A stretch of DNA of 64,000 nt from Romanomermis culicivorax. Taxonomy: Eukaryota; Nematoda; Enoplea; Mermithida; Mermithidae. Within the stretch, counting starts at the first letter, position 1; each line of letters opens with the position of its first letter. This document shows positions 44,441 to 57,293 of the stretch, piece after piece. Under the pieces are notes generated by a model, which was not told where the DNA came from, made no database searches, and worked only from the letters and a program-made list of their open reading frames with translations. Location: positions 339,955 to 403,954 of the forward strand of contig CAWUHX010000265.1 in assembly GCA_963922205.1 (NCBI GenBank), in the 5' to 3' direction. The translations under genes were made by a program, and so were the position numbers.

Positions 44441-44766
44441 TATAATGTTGTATAAATAATAAGATTAGTAAATCAACTCGCCAGAAATGTAAATATTTTA
44501 AGAAATGGGTAAATCATGCAGCAATAGGGTGCAAAGGTTACTTGAAAAGTAACAACTTATGTACATGCACCCACCAATTCGATTATCAAAGTTTAGAAGT
44601 TTAATTTTTTCTTTGGCTAATTTTAACAATACGGTAAGTAACCAAAATTGTCTGAAGTTGTATTTTCCTTGTTGGTGGTTGCTCAAAAGTACAGAATTAG
44701 TTTGGTTTTTAGGGCGGTCGGAGTGGAATGGTGAATGGCGAGGTCAAAAAGAACTTGGAGGGGGGG

Positions 44767-44814
44767 CTTAGGCTTAGGCTTAGGCTTAGGCTTAGGCTTA
44801 GGCTTAGGCTTAGG
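44767..44814 (+). repeat. (CTTAGG)8, telomere-type hexamer array
   Basis: Eight perfect copies, the TTAGGC register, directly after a G run. Shorter TTAGGC-like stretches are at 12804-12820 and, inverted, 13635-13652. Confidence 0.95.
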
Positions 44815-45170
44815 ATTTTGGTAGAAAGGTATGATTACTGTAATTTCCATGAAAAATTTTCAAATTTTTTTTAAAGTTTTTTTTTGGAAATTACTGTTTT
44901 CCGCCCTTTTTTTTCCAAAATTTTTTTTAAAGTTTTTGATTTGAAACATTGAAAAATGGGGGTTTTTGGTAAAAAGTCGAACTTACCGTATTGTAAATTC
45001 CTGCCTTTTCTTTGAAAGTGTGCAAACTGGGAGAATTATCGATATCGAAAGATAAAGAGTTCCAGACATTAATATAACGGTTAAAAAATCAAACTGGCAA
45101 GCAGTGGTATGAACTGACCTTATCATCAATCTTAGATCATGATTACGACGCGTATTGTTGTTGTTTATAC

Positions 45171-45585
45171 CATACATGTAACGGAGCTCCGAGGTCTGGG
45201 GGGGTGGAGCACTTTTTTGGGGCCGGGGGTCAGTAATTCCCAAAATTTTGGAGGGAGGGGTCCCTGAAGGAAAAAAAATTCGATTTTTTTTTCATGAAAA
45301 AATGTCCGAAAAATGGTTTAAAAGTAGTAATTTTGTCTAAAAAATGATGAAATATGTACTTATGGCGCGAAGCGCCGAGAAAATTGACGTTTTTGACCAT
45401 TTTTTTTGTTCAAAAAATGACATTTTTCAGTATTTTTCCAACTAAAACTATGGGGTCTCTAGGGCTACCATATGGCTAGCCATAGGATTGGAAAATCCTG
45501 GGGGGGGGGGTCGCCCAATGGCTAGCCATATGGTCGACGATTTCTGGGGGGGTCCCCATAGCACTTCCCCCCAATTACATGTATG
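45171..45585. mobile_element. CATACATGTAA element, 415 bp, perfect TSD GTTTATAC
   Basis: CATACATGTAACGG to its inverse AATTACATGTATG. TSD at 45163-45170 and 45586-45593. It contains CCATATGGCTAGCCATAGG and an inverse copy around a G run, and one hairpin module at 45362-45376. Confidence 0.95.
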
Positions 45586-45714
45586 GTTTATACAGAAAGT
45601 CATCAGGATTTAGAATTGTTTTTTTGTGGATTATGTTGACAAAGTTCATAAAATTGTGAAGACCGCAGAAAAATTCTGTGATAAACTATCGGGAAATCTT
45701 CATTCTCGTCGAAT

Positions 45715-45900
45715 ACTATGACGAAATATCAAAGATAAACTGATTAAACCAGGAAATGAGACATTTCAGGTGGTAATAACTATTGAATGCTAACTATAGT
45801 TAGTAAAAAAAAACATGCTTACGGCCACCCTCGAGCTGGTTTATAGCAAGTTATAATTTTAATCATAACCAGCGCGAAGCGCCGGAAAATTTTGGGGTTT
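45715..45900 (+). repeat. dispersed repeat shared with 10200-10445
   Basis: Ends in the fullest hairpin-module copy of the window: ACCAGCGCGAAGCGCCGG then AAAATTTTGGGGTTTTGATT. Confidence 0.6.
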
Positions 45901-46599
45901 TGATTTCTGAAATGCCCCTTTCCGGCTTGAAAATCCTAAATTTTGTTCGTCATTTGGCGAAAGTGCCCAAATTTTTTCCACATTTCCAGATTTTTTTCGC
46001 CAAAAACGCCGATTTGGCGAAAAAACTGCGAGTCGTCGAGCCAGTACTAATCGTTACTTTCTATCGGACGCGGCTTAATCTACGTCTACTTAACAATTAA
46101 TTTTTGAAACTTTATATCAATTGCCAAAATGCAGCAAAATGGATCATTTCGGAAAAGCAGAAAAATTTTTTGAGAAAATATCCTCGAGGAAAAAAAAAGT
46201 TTTGCCTCGAAAATAAGCTTTTTTTCCGGACTGAAATTCTGTAAATAGGGGAAGAAATTCGACTCGGCCCTTGAAACTGAAAAAAATTTCATGCCAAAAA
46301 ACCGTGCTGTTTGATGCATTTCCGACTTTAAAAATTTGTGGGAATCTGAATTTCTTCGATAAATTAGCTCACAGAGAATAAAAAATCGACATTTTTTTCC
46401 ATTTGCTCATATTTTTTCAGCTGAAAATTCGTACACCATGAATTAATCTTGGTATGATTTTCCAATGTAGTTTTCGACAGTTTTGCTATGAAATTTGAAT
46501 TTTCGATTTTTGGGTCACTTTTTTGCAAAATAATGGTTCTAAAAAACCATAAAATGTTTCAATTAAATGTACTTACATACATTTGGGTAAAATTAGGAT

Positions 46600-48850
46600 G
46601 GGAAAAATTTTCGACCTCGGTTCCGCTTTTTCGGCGTTCAAAATCCAAAAAATTTACTACAATTTAAAATTTTGAGCGTTAAAACTAATTTACGACTTTC
46701 GATGAAATTTTAGTCTTTTTTTCCTTAGCAATTTCGAAAATTTTTAAAACGAAATTCAAAAATGTTAGAATATTTTACACCTTTTTAAAATCAGTTTGAT
46801 CATATATGACGGAATTTCAAAAAAAATTTGCATAAAAGATTTTGTTGGAATGAATTTCAAAATATTTTCAGCCCAATTTAAGACATTTTTGGTGGAATTC
46901 CTTCGAAATTTCATTTTTTTTCTAATAAACTTCGCAAAATTTTTAAAAATTTTACAACATTTTTTATTTTTTTATAATTATTTTCTGGATATTTGATTAA
47001 ATCCCCACGAAATTTGCATATAAAAATTTTGTCGAATGATTTTTACCATACTGTGCGCTCACTTTACGAGAATTTTTTTGATATTTTTCGAACATTTGTT
47101 TTTTTCGATAAAATTTTTGATGCTATGAAAATTTGACCATAAAAAATGATGTTAGAAAATTTGAATATGTTTGTTTTTTTTCATTTTTTGATTATATTAA
47201 AAGTTTGCATTCAAAATTTCTTTCGAGTGAATTATTGAAAATCTCCGAATTTTTATGTGGATTTTGCAATTTTTATCATATTTTCAATTTTTTTTTGTTT
47301 ATTTTGACTAAATTTTACGGAATTTGCAAAAAAATCGTATGTAAAATTTTTTTTCGTTTCCATTCGTGCAACTTCTCTTTTGCGGATACATATTTCAAAA
47401 TTTCAAAACTATTTTTAAAAATTTGCAATATTTCACATTATTCAAAATTCTTTTAGTTATAATTCTATGCAATTTGTAAAAAATTTTCATTAAAAGATTT
47501 ATAATATTTCGATCAATTTCATTCGTTTTTCTTTTTTTCAGTTTCAAAATGTTTCCCTTAAAAAAACGATGCTAAAAAATTCTCCACGTCTTTGATATTT
47601 TTAGTTATTTCTACTATATTTATTGATAATTTGCATACAAATGATTGGTCAATGCAATTTAAAAGAAATTTGGAATGATATCACAAAAATTTTCTATTTC
47701 TTCGGTTTTTCTCATTATTTTTTCATTTCTACCATATTATTTGATATAATTTTAAAAAATGCATATGAAAAGTTGTTTTCGAATGAATTCTAGAATATTT
47801 TTGGTGAAACTATATCAGAACGATTTCTTTATCTGGAATTTTGCAAAATTTGAAAAATATTTTTGAGAATTTAACCATATTTTTCATCTTTTTGATCATA
47901 TTTGACGAAATTTGTAGAAACCTTGCATATACAAATTTTTATTCAATCGAATTTTATCTTACTTTCTGATAAACTTTTAAAAAATTCATTTTTCCAATCA
48001 TTTTTTTCATTTTCGCTTAAATTTATTGAAAAAAAAAATTTTTTCGCTTTATTTAAGTGAATTTTCAAAAAAAAATTTTTAATATGAATTTTACGATATT
48101 TTAAATCGAGTTTACGAAAAAATCAGAAATTTTCCTCAAAATTGGATATCTTGGACCACACTTTTGGAGAAAATTGTTTTTTTTTCATTAATTTTACAAA
48201 ACTTCAATGCGAAATTACGAAATTTTCCGTATTTTTGATTTTTTTGTTAGTTCTACTACTGATGGAATATCCAAAAAAAATTTATTAAAAAAATTTCCAA
48301 CGAATATTATATACAGTATTTTAACTGAAACGTCTTGAAAAAATCGATGTATCTCAATAATTTTAAAAAAAATTTAAAAACACATTGAGAAAAATTTGTT
48401 TCCTATTTCGACTTTATTTCATTAAATTTTCAAAAAATTTGCGTATTAAAAAAATTTGTAACGAATTTTTCCATATTTTTATTGGAAACTCAATCAAAAA
48501 ATCCATTTTTTCTAATGAATTTTAGAAAAATTTGAATTTGTTCGTTTTTTATAGATTTTTTTGTTGGATGGAATTTTAAAAAATTTGCACATTTCGATTT
48601 ATAGCTTGAAAACAGTTTTTTGTTATCAATTTTAAGAATAATGCTACGAAAATTTGAATTATATATTTTTATAGATCTCGACGAGATTTATTCATTTATA
48701 TGCAATTCACTGACAAAATTTCAATTTTGTCAAGCTTTCCTAATCAGAAATCATATTTCTTGCTTATCATATTTAGTATCGTCATCTTATACTTTTGAAA
48801 AACTTTGCCGAGCAAAGCATCAAATTCTTTCAAATTTATCACACTGATAA
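46600..48850. repeat. satellite S1, very AT-rich, about 150-bp degenerate units
   Basis: The anchor AATTTGCAT-AAA recurs about every 130-190 bp (46821, 47010, 47195, 47325, 47475, 47635, 47765, 47915), usually followed by GAATGAATTT. Strongly decayed. Leucine/phenylalanine-rich frames are compositional. Confidence 0.55.
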
Positions 48851-49554
48851 GAAAAACGTAACATTCGCATTGTACCTTCTTTCACTATATACAACCTACG
48901 TTAATCAATTTAACTGGTTTTTGTCCTTTTTAATGACAGTTTTAGAAAACTTTTTTTTTGTTTTTCGCTGCGAATTTTTGCACTTTCGAAGGTCGAAAGC
49001 GTTTAGAGCGTGAATAATTTTTTTCGGGCTCTATATTTTGATACTATTTTTATAATTTTTTTTTCTTCAATGTTTACTCGTTCGCCGATTATTTTGTTCT
49101 ACTTTTTAATCGTTAAATCTATAATCCGGATTAATTTCCTTAATTATAATTTAATTTTATAGCGAATTTTTGGTTTTAAAATGTTTTTAAACCATCAATT
49201 CTGGTGTAAATTTGGTTGAAAAATTTGAATAATAGTGGAAAAGAGGAGAAAAAGAAAGACAACGAAAAAAGAGAAAGGAAAAAGAAATGAGTGAAAAGAA
49301 AAAAGAATAAATGAAAAAAAGAATAAATGAGAAAAAGAAAAGAAAAAGAGAAAAAACGAATTTTCTCGTCTCGTAAATTTTCTTTTCAGAATTTTCGCCC
49401 GAAACTTTCCATCGAACGTATATTGTAAATTTCGTAGATTAAAAACTATAATTCCTAACAGTCTATCTTATCATTTACTTACAGTATCTTATAAAAATGC
49501 ACGAGACATTTAAGTGCTATTTTAAACATATTCTGTAAATTTTACTTCAAAAAA
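48851..49554. other. AT-rich spacer with purine-rich tract
   Basis: GAAAAAGAAAGA-type tract at 49235-49360. No gene. Confidence 0.5.
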
Positions 49555-52300
49555 ATTCTTTTTTGCTAGAAAATAGTAATCGTTGAACAAAAGACGATCG
49601 AAAATATCAATTTTTTAGACGAAAAATGATAATTTTTCAACTAAAAACGATTACAAATTTAATTTTTTGGTAGAAATTAGTCATTTTTGAACGAAAATGC
49701 CAATTTTGTGGGAAGGAAATGTTATTTTTTGAACAAAAAACGGTCGAAAATGTCGATTTTTGGGCGAAATATGGCCAATTCTGTTGAAAAAAAACGGTTA
49801 AAATTTTCATTTTTTTCGTAGAAAATAATTTTGAACAAAATTCAGCCAGAAATGTCATTTTTTTGGGTAAAAAATGGTCATCTTTGAACAAAAGGCGGTC
49901 AAAAAGTCTGACTTTTGACAGAAAATTGTAATTTTTGAACAATTATGGTTGATGATTTTAATTTTTGGACATAGAATGATAATTTTTGAACATCAGATGG
50001 TCATCAATTTTCACGCCTGATTTCTGAACAATAGGCGGTCGGTCAATTTTTCAACAAATAATTGTCGTTTTCAAGCAAAATATGGTCAAAAATGTTAATT
50101 TTTCTGCAGAAAACGGTCATTCTTGAACAAAAAACGGTCAGGATTGTCAAAACTCACAGAAAATGGTCATTTTTGAACAGAGGAGTGTCAAAAATGTCAG
50201 TTTTTTCGGCAGAGAATATTCTTTTTTTAGCAAAAACGGTCGAAAATGCAAATTTTTTGAGAAAAATTTAATATTTTTACAAAAAAAAAACGGTCAAAAT
50301 AATCAGTTATTTGGCAGAAAATGGTCAGTTTAGATAGGAAACGTCGAAAATATTATTTTTTTCTTCAGAAAATAATATTTTTTGAAGAGAAAAACGATCG
50401 AAAATGTCAAGTTTTTGGCATAGACTTGTTGTGTTTGAAAAAAATGATCAGAAAATGGCCAATTTTGGCAAAAAAGTTTGAAGATTTCAGTTTTTTTTTT
50501 TGCATGAAATTGTCATTTTTGTTGAAAAATCAGTCGAGATGTAATTTCTGTCAGAAAACGGTTATTTCGAACAAAAAAAAACCATTAAAAAGTTCAATTT
50601 TTTGGGTAGAAAATGATTTTTTTTGAACCGAAAAACGGTCAAAAATGTCGATTTAATGGCGAAAAATGGCCAACTCTGTTGTAAAATTGTCAAAATTTTC
50701 AATTTTTTTCAACGGTCTGAAATATCAATTTTCCGTCAAAAAACTAGTTTTTGATCAAAAAAACAGTCAAAAATAGCAGTTTTTTGCAGAAAATTTCAAT
50801 TTTTGTATATAAAAAACAGTCTAAATGCCAATTTTTCAGCCGAAAATAGTTATTTTTGACGAAAAATGATGAAAATTGTCAATTTTTTGATTAAAAATAT
50901 AGTCATTTCTGATTGAAAACGATCAAAAAAATCAATTTTTCGAGAGAAAAATATTTGTTTTCGAACAAATAAAGGTCTAAATTATCAATTTCGCAGCTGA
51001 AAACGATTATTTTTGAATACAAAACCGTTAAAAATGCCAGTTTTTTCGAGGAAAATGGTCATTTTTTATCGAAATACGGTCAAAATTGTTGATTTATAGA
51101 GGAAAATGATCACTTATGATCAAAAACGGTTGAAAGACTCGATTTTCTCTAAGAAAAGGGTCACTTTATGCCATTGTCTGCAGAAAATTTTTATTTTTGA
51201 ACGGAAACTTTCGAAAATGTCTATTTTTCTTGTAGAAAGAGGTCACTTTCAATCAAAAAACGGCCAGAAGTGTAAAATTTTTTTGCGAAAAAACTTCATT
51301 TTTGAACGAAAAACGGTCGAAAAAGTTGATTTTTTCCGCAGAAAAAGATCACTTAAAAGCGAAAACGGTCAAAAAACGTAAATTTTTTAGAATAAATTTT
51401 CATTTTTGAACGGAAAACGATGGAAAATGTCGAGTTTTCTTGCAGAAAAGCGTCACTTTAAACCATAAGAGATCGAAAATTGTAGATTTTCTGCCGAAAA
51501 TGATCAATTTCGACTTAAAAAAGGTCAGAAATGGAAATTTTTCTGTCAAAAAATTTTATTTTTGAAGATGTTGATTTTCCTCGCAGAAAAAGATCACTTT
51601 CAAGCAAAAATGGTAAAAAAATGTAAAATTTTTCAAAATAAATTCATCTTTAAACGGAAAACGGTCGAAAATGTCGTTTTTTTCCGCAGGAAACGGTCAC
51701 TTTAATTTAAAAATGGTCAGAAAAATGTATATTTTTTTGTTGAAAATGATCAATTTCGAATCCAAAAAATTTCATTTTTGAACGTAAAACGGTGGAAAAT
51801 GTCGATTTTTTCTCGCAGAAAAAGGCCACTTTGAACCAAAAAACGAGCAAAAAATGTGCATTTTTTTGAAAATGATGAATTTTGACCCCAAAAAACGATG
51901 AGAATTGCAAATGTTTTTTGCAAAAAATTTAAATTTTCGAACGAAAAACGGTCGAAAATATTGATTTTCCTGGCAGAAAAAGGTCATTTTAAATCGAAAT
52001 CGGTCCAGAAAATGTATATTTTCTCGGCAAGAAATGACAATTTTGACTCAAAAACGGTCGTGAAGGTAGACATTGTGCAAAAAAAAATTCATTTTCGAAT
52101 GAAAAACGGTCAAAAAATGTCGATTTTCGGCAGAAAATAATCATTTTTGATCTATAATCGGTGAAAAATGTCAGTTTTTTTTTATGAAAAATGGTCATTT
52201 TCGAATGATAGCGACATTTCAATTTTATAAAAAGGTTCAAAATTGACCAATGGTCCGTCGGCTAGTTTTATTGAAGGTTAATTTTTTTTCTTCAAAAATC
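49555..52300 (+). repeat. satellite S2, about 52-55-bp units
   Basis: About 50 imperfect copies of GAAAATGGTCATTTTTGAAC-AAAAACGGTC-AAAATGTCAATTTTT. For example the CATTTTTGAAC-type word falls at 49872, 49924 and 49976 and at 50108 and 50162. Confidence 0.85.
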
Positions 52301-52779
52301 AGTGATTTTCTGAAACATGATTTTCGAAACCAGGATAATTTTTCGTATTTTTTTTTGTCTAAAATTCGAAATTTTCGCCATCAATTTTCGATTATTATGG
52401 AAAAAATTATGTTTTTCCAACAAATATAGGTCAATTTTGCACAGATCACATGCCTCCATGATCTATTTATATTTTTTTCACCGATCTTGCTCAGTCGTCA
52501 CATGTATTATTTATGTATATATCCACATTCATCTAAAAGTCACAGGAGCAGCGTCAGGCTATGGTTTTTTTCATGTGCTTGGTTTTCATGTGCATAGCAA
52601 GCACATGACCTGTCTGAAAATGTGTTTAATTGATTATTATTTAATCTTGTTTATTACAAGTCTGGCGCTAAAAATAGCATGATAATTGGAAGCAATTATC
52701 GTGAAAAATTTCTTAATATTTTTTTTGCCTGGAGTCATTCATTTCAGTTGTTTTAAACTGGTTGAAATTTTTTTTTGTG

Positions 52780-55690
52780 TAAAGTTACAGTAAATGACGA
52801 TTTATTGATCGATATCCTTCATCTGGAACTATTTGTCCAAATTTTTACGTGATCATTTTACACAAATGGATTCTTTTTTGTAAACCATATCACGCGAAAA
52901 TCATTTTTTAAACAAATCTGATTTTTTTGATCATAATTTTTTTGCAATATAATTTTAAATTTTAATAAGTTTATTTACAAAATGTAAAGTTGACTGTTTT
53001 AACCAATTTTTTTATTATTGAGCTACAGTAAGACGGACATCAATCGATAGATATTGTCGAGCTCCATCTGAATATGTAGCTCAAATGCTTGCTTTATCAT
53101 TTTTCGCTGATTCAAAAGCATTGTATACAAAATCAGGTCATATGCAAAAAAACATTTTCAAAAATGTTCATGTCTGTTGAAATTGAATTACAGTAAACCA
53201 GACATTAATCGATGCATCTTGTTGAGCTCTATTTGAACATGTAGCTCAAATTTTTTGACAGCCTCTTTCCATTTAAATATAATCATGCAAAGTTCAGGTC
53301 AAAATCGAATCATGTGAAAATGATTGTTACAATAATTTTGATTTCTCTTTAAATTCAGCTACAGTAAAACTCACTTCAGTCGATAGATCTTGATGAGCTC
53401 TATTTGATCGTCTAGCTCAAATTTTTGAAAAGCGATTTTGCACTGAAATATAATCAGTCAAAGTTCAATATAATCTAAAAATTAGATCATCCGAAAATGA
53501 CTGCTTCCAAAATTTTGATGTCTGCTACAACTGAGTTACAGTAAAACGGATATCAATCGATAGATCTTGTTGGGCTATATCTGAATATGTAGATCAAATT
53601 TTTGAATAGTCATTTTTCCCTTAACTGTATTCATGCAAAGTTCAGACCAAACCGAATTATGTCAAAATGATAGTTACAATAATTTTGATTTGGAATTGAT
53701 TTACAGTAAAACGGATATTAATCGATAGATCTTGTTGGGCTATATCTGAATATGTAGATCAAATTTTTGAATTGTCATTTTTAACTGAAATTTGATCTGC
53801 CTAAGATTAGTCAAAAATTAGAACATGTGAAAATGACTCTTACATAACTTTTGATTTCTGTTGAAATTGAGTTACAGTAAAACGATTATAAATTAATTGA
53901 TCTTTTTAAGCTCTATTCGAACATGTAGCTTAAATTTTTGTGTTGTCATTCTTTCCTGAAACATGATCTTACGAAGTCTAGTTCAAATTCAGATCAAATG
54001 GAAATGACTGCTGCAATAATTTTGATATTTATTGGAATTGAATTACAGTAAAACGGATATGAATCTATAGATCTTGTTGAGCTCTATTTGAACATGTAGG
54101 TCAAATTTGTGAATGATCACTTCTCACTGAAATATAGCCAGGTTAAGTTCATGAAAAAATCAGATCATGTGAAAATCAATGTTTCTGTAATTTTGATATC
54201 TGTTGAAATTGAGTTACAGTAAAACGGATATCATTCCATGTATCATTATGAGCTCTATTTCAATATGTAGCATAAATATTTGAATAGTCATATCCCCCTG
54301 GAATGTGATCAAAAAAAGTCCAGATCATGTGGAAATGATTGTCACAATAATTTTGATTTTTATTGAAATTAAGTTACAGTAAAACACATATCAATTGATA
54401 GATCTTGTTGAGCCTTATTTGAACATTTATCTCAAATGTTTGAATAGTCATTTTTCATTGGAATGTGATCAATAATGTTCAGATCATGTGGAAATGACTG
54501 TTACAATAATTTTGATTTTTATTGAAATTAAGTTACAGTAAAACGAGTATCAATCGATAAATCTTGTTGAGCCATATTTGAACATGTAGTTCAAATTTTT
54601 GAATTGTAATTTTTCCTTGAAATGTGATCAATAATGTTAGGATCATGTGGAAATGATTGTTACAATAATTTTGATTTTTATTGGAATTGAATTACAGTAA
54701 AACGGATATGAATCTATAGATCTTGTTGAGCTCTATTTGAACATGTAGGTCAAATTTGTGAATGATCACTTCTCACTGAAATATAGCCAGGTTTAGTTCA
54801 TGAAAAAATCAGATCATGTGAAAATCAGTGTTTCTGTAATTTTGATTTTTATTGAAATTAAGTTACAGTAAAACGAGTATCAATCGATAAATCTTGTTGA
54901 GCCATATTTGAACATGTAGTTCAAATTTTTGAATGGTCATTTTTGCTTGAAATGTTATCAATAAAGTTCAGAATATGTGGAAATGACTGTTACAATAATT
55001 TTGATTTTGATTTTAATTGGTTACAGTAAAACACGCCAATCGATATACCTTGTTGAGATATTTTTGAACATGTAGCTCAAATTTTTGAATAGTCATTTTT
55101 CATTGAAATATGATCAATAATGTTCAGATCATGTGGAAATGACTGTTACAATAATTTTGATTTTTATTGAAATTAAGTTACAGTAAAACGAGTATCAATC
55201 GATAAATCTTGTTGAGCCATATTTGAACATGTAGTTCAAATTTTTGAATAGTCATTTTTCATTGGAATGTGATCAATAATGTTCAGATCATGTGGAAATG
55301 ACTGTTACAATAATTTTGATTCTTATTGAAATTAAGTTACAGTAAAACGAGTATCAATCGATAAATCTTGTTGAGCCCTATTTGAACATGTAGCTCAAAT
55401 TTTTGTAGAGTAATTTTTCCCTGAAATGTAATCAAACAAAGTTCAGATCATGTGGAAATGACTGTTACAATAATTTTGATTTTTATTGAAATTAAGTTAC
55501 AGTAAAACGAATATCAATCGATAAATCTTGTTGAGCCATATTTGAACATGTAGCTCAAATTTTTGTAGAGTCATCTTTTCCTGAAATGTAATTGGTCACA
55601 GTAAAACACATATCAATCGACAGATCTTGTTCAGTTCTATTTGAATTTACAGATCAAATTTTTTTGTGATCATTTTTCATTGAGTTACAA
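52780..55690 (+). repeat. satellite S3, about 160-170-bp units
   Basis: About 18 copies. The anchor TTACAGTAAAACG falls near 53534, 53701, 53872, 54043, 54213, 54373, 54534, 54694, 54862, 55020, 55175, 55337 and 55497, each followed by ATCAATCGATAGATCTTGTT and AACATGTAGCTCAAATTTTT. Neighbouring units are more alike in the middle than at the edges. Confidence 0.92.
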
Positions 55691-56496
55691 TTATTCAAAG
55701 TTGAATTTAAGATGGTCACAAAATTCGATCGTGTGAATATTATGCTTTTCTTAATTTTAATTTTTATTTTAATTCAACTTTCCTAATTTAATTAATTTAA
55801 TTTAATTTGTTAAATTTCCATGTTATATTTAGCTTTCTTACATAATTTTGCGTCTTTTGGCAAGAATAGTTAATCTCCCAAAAACTTATCTATCTTCCTG
55901 AAAGAAACTCCATTTTTATTTTATACCTTCGACGTTTACGTTTCATCTACGTTATAAAATTCGAAAACTAGTTTCGTCTTTCTGCACAAGGGCCGTGCAC
56001 GTGGATTTTTCGACTTTTTTTCCTTCTCAATTTTCGAAATCTATACTTGTCTTATCGTAGTTCTAATTACTAATTAGATTTTCGTCTTTTTTGCAGGTTA
56101 AAATTTTTTAAACGAATGAAATTTGAAGAAATTTTATCGATTTGAAATTCTTGAAAATATATAATTATTTTTCGCGATTCATGAATTTAATACCGACGAC
56201 GACTTCGAGTAAGTTAGTTTGTTGGCTAAACGCCAAATTTGCTTGAATTGATTGAATTTTAATTAGTTAATTGGTTAATTAATTTTAAATTAAATTAAAT
56301 CCTTAATTTTTAAATTTTAAAATTCTATTTTTTATGCGAAATTCTGTTGTTTTTTTTTAATTTGACGCATCAAAATTCTAAAAAAAATTTATCTATTTGT
56401 TTTTTTGATTTCTCATTTGTTTACTTCTGTTGGAAGAATAATTGGAATTTCCGGTTTTTCGGGGACAAATTTTCCTAATTAGCTGATTTTTAAAAG
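55691..56496. other. unique AT-rich spacer between satellites
   Basis: Short TTAATT repeats at 55780-55815 and 56255-56300. No gene seen. Confidence 0.5.
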
Positions 56497-56753
56497 TATA
56501 GATGTATCGAATTCAGTCAGCACTTTTTGAAAATATCGGATTCGGGTTCAAAATTTTATGAATATTGGGTCCAGCTCCAACTGAGTGGCCGGGTAATTTC
56601 GGGTCCGGCTACCTGATATATACATTTCTTGTAGCGGGTAGCATTTTGGTTCCAGGTCCGAATCCAAAATGGTCCGGCTCCGGGTCCAAGTCCATCAGTA
56701 TAATCGGGTGATTTCGGCTCTTGTCCTGGATCCGGTTACGTAATACATCTCTA
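56497..56753. mobile_element. probable hAT-like MITE
   Basis: The ends TATAGATGTATCGAATTC and, inverted, TAGAGATGTATTACG, with an interior rich in GGGTCCGG / CCGGATCC words. TSD not resolved. Confidence 0.5.
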
Positions 56754-56867
56754 GCATATTTTGAAAATATCGGATTCAGGTCCATATCCGAAATTTCAAG
56801 AATATCGATTCAGCCACCACTCTTACAGGGATTATAAATTCAGCCACTGCATTGATTCAGCCGCCGT

Positions 56868-57293
56868 CATACCTGTTGTAATTGGGGCAATTGGGGGGGA
56901 CCCCCTTACTTGGCCAACCATTACCCAACACCCCCCAACCAGACAACCCCATAGGGAGGGGTATGAGGGGGCTATTACCCCTACCTAAAGTCCTGAGAAT
57001 TGATCACTAGGTGCCCAATTTTGAGGTAAAATGGAGTGTTTAGTGGACATTTAGCTACACTACCCCACAAACCTTCAACTTTACCCCTACCTGGAAAATT
57101 TGACTTTGGGGACGTATGCCCCCGACCCCCCCCCAAAACCCCCCCCCACTACAAAAAACTAGAAAAATGTCAAGAAAGTGTTTTTTGGTTTTTTCGGGGA
57201 AAATTTTCGACTTTTTTTCGACCCCCCCCCCCCCCAAACAACATTTTGGGTTTACCCCCCCCCCCCCAACTGTTCGGACCTCTTACAGGTATG
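56868..57293. mobile_element. CATACCTGT-family element inside satellite S4
   Basis: CATACCTGTTGTAATTGGGG to TCTTACAGGTATG. Flanks GCCGCCGT and GCCACCGC, both variants of the satellite unit (6 of 8 identical). Third copy of the family at 40763 and 41979. Confidence 0.8.

Noticed and set aside
44767..44814. Assigning the organism to nematodes from TTAGGC
   Set aside because: One internal array is weak evidence, and other animals can carry such microsatellites. Gene content does not settle it.
49555..52300. Protein-coding repeats on both strands (up to 121 codons)
   Set aside because: The frames are caused by the 52-55-bp unit and shift between units.
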